Below are positions 12,853-12,939 of a stretch of 12,939 bases of DNA, in pieces. Source of the DNA: RGIG3009 sp045630285 (GTDB taxonomy: Bacteria; Bacillota; Clostridia; Oscillospirales; Acutalibacteraceae). Location of the stretch: positions 1 through 12,939 of the forward strand of contig JAZQSX010000003.1 in the NCBI GenBank assembly GCA_045630285.1. The letters are read 5' to 3'. Both the position numbers and the translations under genes were made by a program. The notes below the pieces were generated by a model. It was not told where the DNA came from. It did not search any database and saw nothing but the letters and a program-made list of their open reading frames with translations. Position 1 is the first letter of the stretch. Each line of letters opens with the position of its first letter.

Positions 12853-12939
12853 AATTTTCGGCGCGCGCGTTTTTGGCAAAATCCACAACGCACCAACAGA
12901 TCCAGATCATCCTCGGATGTTGGTGCAATGAGAGGGGGG
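12827..12939. other. Gene-free terminal stretch
   Basis: Together with the RNA region, this completes a stretch of about 300 bases at the right edge without a credible gene. It contains a nine-base alternating GC run at 12861-12869, an AAAAATTTT palindrome just before it, and the 9-bp hairpin at 12890-12926. It ends in GAGAGGGGGG. The left edge of the window is not its inverted complement, so terminal repeats cannot be shown here. The final G run may be a sequencing artefact. Confidence 0.6.
12890..12926. repeat. 9-bp inverted repeat close to the right edge
   Basis: GCACCAACA (12890-12898) and TGTTGGTGC (12918-12926) are perfect complements around 19 bases, within which CATC-CTCG-GATG can form an inner hairpin. 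No U-run follows in either direction. Its closeness to the likely genome end suggests a role in replication initiation or RNA 3' end protection. Confidence 0.55.

Noticed and set aside
1..12939. Complete genome with inverted terminal repeats at the window edges
   Set aside because: The first bases are not the inverted complement of the last, and lysis genes are missing, so the left edge is internal.

Overview
The window reads as part of the genome of a small tailed phage of the phi29 type (Picovirinae-like podovirus with a protein-primed linear genome) infecting a Gram-positive, probably Firmicute, host. The diagnostic genes are a family B DNA polymerase of the protein-primed class with a putative terminal protein directly upstream, a phi29 gp16-like packaging ATPase, a gp10-like portal, a lower collar candidate, a major capsid protein and a gp9-like tail knob. 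Almost every gene has a near-consensus AGGAGGTGA-type ribosome binding site and the promoters are consensus sigma-A-like. TAA, TAG and TGA are all used as stops. The host genus cannot be fixed from this sequence; a gut Clostridia host is only a guess.

Layout, right to left because every recognisable gene is on the minus strand. The right end (about 12640-12939) has no convincing gene. A divergent promoter at 12560-12635 fires leftward into the early operon and rightward toward the end. The rightward transcript would be a structured, non-coding RNA placed like the phi29 packaging RNA (pRNA). The early operon holds an 87-aa DNA-binding-like protein, an 84-aa unknown, the putative terminal protein, the DNA polymerase and an 87-aa unknown. 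A second consensus promoter at 8545-8573 starts the packaging and structural block: a Cys-rich 56-aa protein, packaging ATPase, a 108-aa unknown, a DEDDh (DnaQ-like) exonuclease, portal, lower collar, major capsid protein, and a tail knob split into two reading frames. Genes are packed tightly, with overlaps of 1 to 62 bases.

How it fits together: terminal protein and polymerase replicate the linear DNA; portal, ATPase and possibly the end-encoded RNA package it; the split knob forms the tail tip. No lysis genes, scaffold, head fibre, SSB or double-strand DNA-binding protein was recognised, and the two window ends are not inverted repeats of each other, so the genome continues to the left.

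The points most worth following up are the dyad-symmetric divergent promoter with paired operator-like sites, the candidate pRNA-like RNA, the domain shared by the terminal protein and the first early protein, the knob gene split next to a run of six G, the long acidic repetitive portal tail, a consensus antisense promoter inside the polymerase gene, and strong GATC enrichment.
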